DNA from: Ferroglobus sp964463865
GTDB lineage: Archaea > Halobacteriota > Archaeoglobi > Archaeoglobales > Archaeoglobaceae
Direction of reading: 5' to 3'
Assembly: GCA_964463865.1 (NCBI GenBank)
Contig: CAYXDX010000019.1
Location: 1 to 23,375, forward strand
DNA length: 23,375 bases
Part shown: one piece after another, positions 21,407 through 23,375 of the stretch
Position numbering within the stretch: the first letter of the stretch is position 1
Layout of the letters: each line of letters starts with the position of its first letter
Translations under genes and position numbers: made by a program
The notes under the pieces: model-generated
Told to the model about the DNA's origin: nothing
Database searches by the model: none
Seen by the model: the letters and a program-made list of their open reading frames with translations, nothing else

Positions 21407-21789
21407 ATGAGAGAGGAAATAGCGTTTCTCAGGGAGCAGAGTCAGAAAGCGTACGAGCTGGCGAAGAGAGCTTTCGAGGATGAAAACTACAACTGGATGA
21501 TCTTTCTCATTGAACAGGCTTTACAGCTCCTGCTGAGGTACATTTTAGCTTTGAGAATCGGATACTTTTCGAAGACTCACAGACTGTCTACTCTTTTTGA
21601 GGAGGCTTCTGAGATTTCTGACGAGTTCCGGAAGTTTTACGAGGAGAACAGGGACAAGATAGCCGTTGTGGAGGACAGCTACCTTCTTTCGAATACCTCG
21701 GCAGGAGGTACGAGAAGGAGGACGTCGAGGACAAATTCATTCTCTACGAGAAGTTGAAGGAGCTGGTGGAGCGGTATGAAAGCGGTTGA
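21407..21789 (+). pseudogene. HEPN-domain protein, pair 3, with one frameshift
   Basis: From ATG 21407 the frame reads a HEPN protein (AYELAKRAFEDENYNWMIFL, IEQALQLLLRYILALRIG, SKTHRLS) up to VVEDSYLLS at about 21691. After that the same frame gives unrelated Arg/Thr/Ser-rich sequence ending at 21757. The frame beginning GAA at 21691 instead continues EYLGRRYEKEDVEDKF and KLKELVERYESG to a stop at 21787-21789. This restores the normal 127-residue length and a 14-bp overlap with the MNT gene, as in the other pairs. One base appears to be missing near 21689. It is a mutation, a sequencing error or, less likely, programmed -1 frameshifting. An earlier ATG at 21353 is in frame but does not fit the promoter. 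Confidence 0.75.
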
Positions 21790-22123
21790 ACTTGCTAAGA
21801 GAATTTACGATAGGAGGAGGAAGTACTTTGAAAACCTCGACCACTACCTGGGCGTGATAAGTGACAGGGTGAGGAAGCTTTTGCCGGACGCCAGAGTTTA
21901 CCTCTTCGGCTCGGTGGTTGAGGGAAGAATTCATCCTCTCTCGGACATAGACGTGGCGATAGTTTCGAAAAACGCTCCGAAAAAAGTTAGCGAGATCGCA
22001 AAGCTTAAGCTGAAGGTCCTGGAGGGTTTCGAGTTCTCTCCTTTCGAGCTCCACATCCTCACGGAGGAGGAGTGGGAGTTTTACAAGAAATTCGTGAGAG
22101 GGAAGTTTAGAGATGTGGGCTGA
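21776..22123 (+). CDS. MNT minimal nucleotidyltransferase, pair 3
   Basis: The 115-residue protein has GSVVEGR (Gly45-Ser46), SDIDVAIV (Asp57, Asp59) and PFELHIL. It is a paralog of the pair 2 enzyme. A GGTGGAGCGG ribosome binding site lies directly before the ATG at 21776. The gene is intact although its HEPN partner is frameshifted, so an unpaired nucleotidyltransferase may be made here. Confidence 0.88.
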   Translation: MKAVELAKRIYDRRRKYFENLDHYLGVISDRVRKLLPDARVYLFGSVVEGRIHPLSDIDVAIVSKNAPKKVSEIAKLKLKVLEGFEFSPFELHILTEEEWEFYKKFVRGKFRDVG

Positions 22124-22504
22124 TGGTTTTGCCAGCTTTTGGTTTGATTTTTCCGTAAAATCGTAATTCAGCAAGCATCTCAGAGCGAACTTTCCGTTCT
22201 TTCTCACTTGCCACGCTAAACCATAAACCTTCACGCCGAAAAGCTTTTTCACGTTTGCAATTTTTCTTCGGTCCAGCCACTATACGTGATTTATCGCTAC
22301 AACCTTCATCGCTCGCTGTAAGTGTGCTCTAACGCCTCTAAAACAATCTGCCAGAAAGCTCGCATCGAGAATGGTCATACCCTGAGCCTCGCAGACTCCT
22401 TCCAATCACTTTTCGACCTCATCAAGAGCTTCGCCGTCCTTCAAAACCCAAACTTTACGCGAACTCGCTCAAACGATCTCATCTCATCCGGAGAGATCTC
22501 CGTA
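22124..22504 (-). other. Eroded region, unidentified coding relics
   Basis: No intact gene is visible. On the minus strand there are fluent but broken coding fragments in more than one frame, for example VWVLKDGEALDEVEK followed by a stop, MTILDASFLADCFRGVRAH, and KKLFGVKVYGLAWQVRKNGK near 22170-22252. A competing frame over the last part reads SEKERKVRSEMLAELRFYGK. I could not assign these to a family. They lie directly downstream of the acylphosphatase-like relic in the same direction. No terminal repeats of an insertion sequence were recognised. Confidence 0.4.
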
Positions 22505-22985
22505 TTACATTATTCCGGCTTTCTTCAAAGCACTTTTAATCTCGGCGATCTCATCGTAAATTCTCTTCAAAATTAGCATCTTCCTTAACAATTTTGATTT
22601 CACTTTTCAGCTCAACCCTCGTTTTCTCAGATTATTCTTTCACGGCTTTTATCGTTTCATCTTGCTTTTCGAGCATTTTCCCTCCGTATATTGCTATTTT
22701 AACCAACTGCGTAGCTGTAAGGTAGCGGTAGTAGGACTCTGTTTTCGCGACGTTTCCATCGTATTTTCGGTCTCCATGCTTTCCACATCGGCATTTTCGG
22801 ACTTCTTTTTCTCGATTAACTCGATGAAGGCGTTTACTTTTTCATCCGCATCATCAATCAGAATCTCCACGGCTTGTTTCCCATTTACGGAAATGTTATC
22901 GGCAAAGAACCTTTCAATTTCAAGCGACTCGGCCAAGCCTAAAAGAAAGGGACGATATTTACATTACGTTTCTATTGACTTTTGG
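22505..22985 (-). pseudogene. Acylphosphatase-like protein with coiled-coil tail (relic)
   Basis: On the minus strand the pieces read in order: YRPFLLGLAESLEIERF, FADNISVNGKQAVEILIDD, VNAFIELIEKKKSENADVES, then after a frameshift near 22760 SYYRYLTATQLVKIAIYGGK, MLEKQDETIKAVKE, an in-frame TAA, RVELKSEIKIVKEDA, and after another shift YDEIAEIKSALKKAGIM with a stop at 22505-22507. This is the domain order of archaeal proteins with an acylphosphatase-type N-terminus, a YRYLT-EQLVKI hinge and a LEKQDE coiled coil. At least two frameshifts and one stop make it a pseudogene. The N-terminus is also broken near 22975. Confidence 0.6.
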
Positions 22986-22996
22986 CTGCATCAGTT

Positions 22997-23125
22997 TTAA
23001 ACCACCTTGGAGAGCTCATTTTCGTTCATCAACGGGCTGTTCGAGAGAATGGCGCTTCTCCAACTCTCTGCAAAAGTATCAGAGAGCAAAGCTCCAACTT
23101 CTTCGGCCTTCAATACGTTCAACAT
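22997..23125 (-). CDS. Possible small or truncated ORF (42 codons)
   Basis: ATG at 23125 opens a 42-codon frame that includes NVLKAEEVGALLSDTFAESW and ends KVV before TAA at 22997. A good TATA AAATATATAAATTG lies at 23134-23147, too close for an ATG-23125 mRNA but right for a leaderless TTG at 23113. It could be the 5' remnant of a longer gene that continues into the relic downstream. No family was recognised. Confidence 0.3.
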   Translation of the reverse strand: MLNVLKAEEVGALLSDTFAESWRSAILSNSPLMNENELSKVV

Positions 23126-23230
23126 TTTTACAATTTATATATTTTCTTTTCAAAAATAACTCCTGCAGCGTAGAATTCTGAGATTCAGCCTCTGACAGCC
23201 TGAATGCTCGTCTCGACTAAGAACAAAAAC

Positions 23231-23257
23231 TTTAAATATGCTTAGGCTTTTATAAAT
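23231..23257 (+). promoter_or_regulatory. Strong tandem TATA boxes at the right edge
   Basis: CTTTAAATATGC (core 23231-23238) and CTTTTATAAATAC (core 23250-23257) are both excellent archaeal TATA elements. The first is about 26-27 nt upstream of 23260-23262, where a hairpin and a possible ORF begin. The second would start transcription near 23280. A third TATA-like TTTTATATATAAG follows at 23324-23336. Confidence 0.55.
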
Positions 23258-23259
23258 AC

Positions 23260-23361
23260 ATGGTGGCGGCGGGGGTAGTTGGTAGATTGCCGAACTCACC
23301 CTCCGTCGCCACCAGAACAGGAGATTTTATATATAAGAACGTGAAAGGAAGAGGTGCGTGA
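23260..23361 (+). CDS. Possible 33-codon leaderless ORF
   Basis: ATG at 23260, placed about 26 nt after a strong TATA, opens 33 codons (MVAAGVVGRLPNSPSVATR, then TGDFIYKNVKGRGA) and ends at TGA 23359-23361, four bases before a Shine-Dalgarno site. It covers the whole hairpin at 23261-23314. It could be a leader peptide, a small basic protein, or a chance frame over a structured RNA. Nothing decides between these. Confidence 0.3.
   Translation: MVAAGVVGRLPNSPSVATRTGDFIYKNVKGRGA
23261..23314 (+). ncRNA. 54-nt GC-rich hairpin, candidate structured RNA
   Basis: The 5' arm TGGTGGCGGCGGGGG (23261-23275) pairs over 15 bp, with two G-T wobbles, with CCTCCGTCGCCACCA-type sequence (23300-23314). The stem continues after a small bulge as AGTTGG/CCGAACT (one bulged G) with a 7-nt loop TAGATTG. 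It is very GC-rich in AT-rich flanks and starts where a strong promoter would initiate, as structured RNAs do in hyperthermophiles. It lacks a T arm, so it is not a tRNA. It may be a free RNA or a 5' leader of the next gene. Confidence 0.4.
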
Positions 23362-23364
23362 AAA

Positions 23365-23370
23365 GGAGGT
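23365..23370 (+). promoter_or_regulatory. Shine-Dalgarno site of a gene beyond the window
   Basis: GGAGGT is the best ribosome binding site in this part of the window. The start codon it would serve lies within a few bases past 23375. An alternative is GTG at 23354, whose frame is open to the end of the window. Confidence 0.45.
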
Positions 23371-23375
23371 AGAGA

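Noticed and set aside
22488..22501. Small inverted repeat GGAGA-GA-TCTCC after the acylphosphatase-like relic
   Set aside because: It is short, in decayed DNA and has no U-tract, so a terminator or operator role cannot be supported.
23261..23314. tRNA or box H/ACA reading of the terminal hairpin
   Set aside because: There is a 7-bp acceptor-like stem and a D-loop-like word, but no anticodon arm or T arm. AACA follows the stem, but no open pseudouridylation pocket is present at the usual distance.
1..23375. CRISPR arrays, complete insertion sequences, rRNA genes
   Set aside because: No regularly spaced direct repeats, no intact transposase with terminal repeats and no rRNA sequence were seen. 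The 22.1-23.2 kb relics have no recognisable transposase motif.

Overview
The window is dense, intron-free DNA with the look of a hyperthermophilic euryarchaeon, most likely a member of Archaeoglobales (Archaeoglobus, Ferroglobus or Geoglobus). The evidence is a D-family DNA polymerase small subunit (DP1), an archaeal-type UMP kinase, an ER-type (Ser-His-Asp) signal peptidase, a DUF504 protein, a TtuA-type tRNA thiolase, an HdrD/DsrK-like iron-sulfur protein, several HEPN/MNT pairs, and TATA boxes centred about 25-29 nt upstream of many start codons (leaderless transcripts). The genus is an inference from gene content; no search was run.

Layout. 1-51 is the 3' part of tRNA-His(GTG), followed by two nested small hairpins and a frameshifted LamG-like membrane protein relic (126-840). 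917-9515 is mostly housekeeping: adenylate kinase, a regulator/hydrolase pair, UMP kinase, a secreted membrane-anchored protein behind DP1, signal peptidase I, DUF504 with a two-HTH regulator, a small Cys-rich protein, an HtpX-like protease, a metallo-beta-lactamase-fold protein and a DUF4870 membrane protein. 9599-11506 is a three-gene redox unit: TusA, a NarI/DsrM-like di-heme b membrane protein and an HdrD/DsrK-like [4Fe-4S] protein. The gap 11507-11643 holds a very good candidate C/D box guide RNA on the minus strand, with a third C-box unit next to it. 11644-12889 is a CYTH protein and a long FKBP sharing one bidirectional promoter. 12867-19298 (minus) is a PadR regulator followed by a likely operon: NEW3/COG1361 surface protein, DHA2-family MFS exporter, M50 site-2 protease, TtuA. 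Two perfect or near-perfect inverted repeats flank its TATA box.

19397-22123 is an accessory island with three different HEPN/MNT (minimal nucleotidyltransferase) gene pairs. Two of them diverge from a single palindromic TTTAAA promoter, and the third HEPN gene carries a one-base frameshift. 22124-23222 is eroded DNA with no intact large gene; it contains a recognisable acylphosphatase-like relic. The window ends with a strong promoter, a 54-nt GC-rich hairpin that also lies inside a possible 33-codon leaderless ORF, and a Shine-Dalgarno site for a gene just beyond the edge.

Most interesting for follow-up are the C/D box RNA array, the triple HEPN/MNT island, the PadR-surface protein-MFS-M50 operon with its putative operators, the TusA-DsrMK-like module and the terminal hairpin/ORF.
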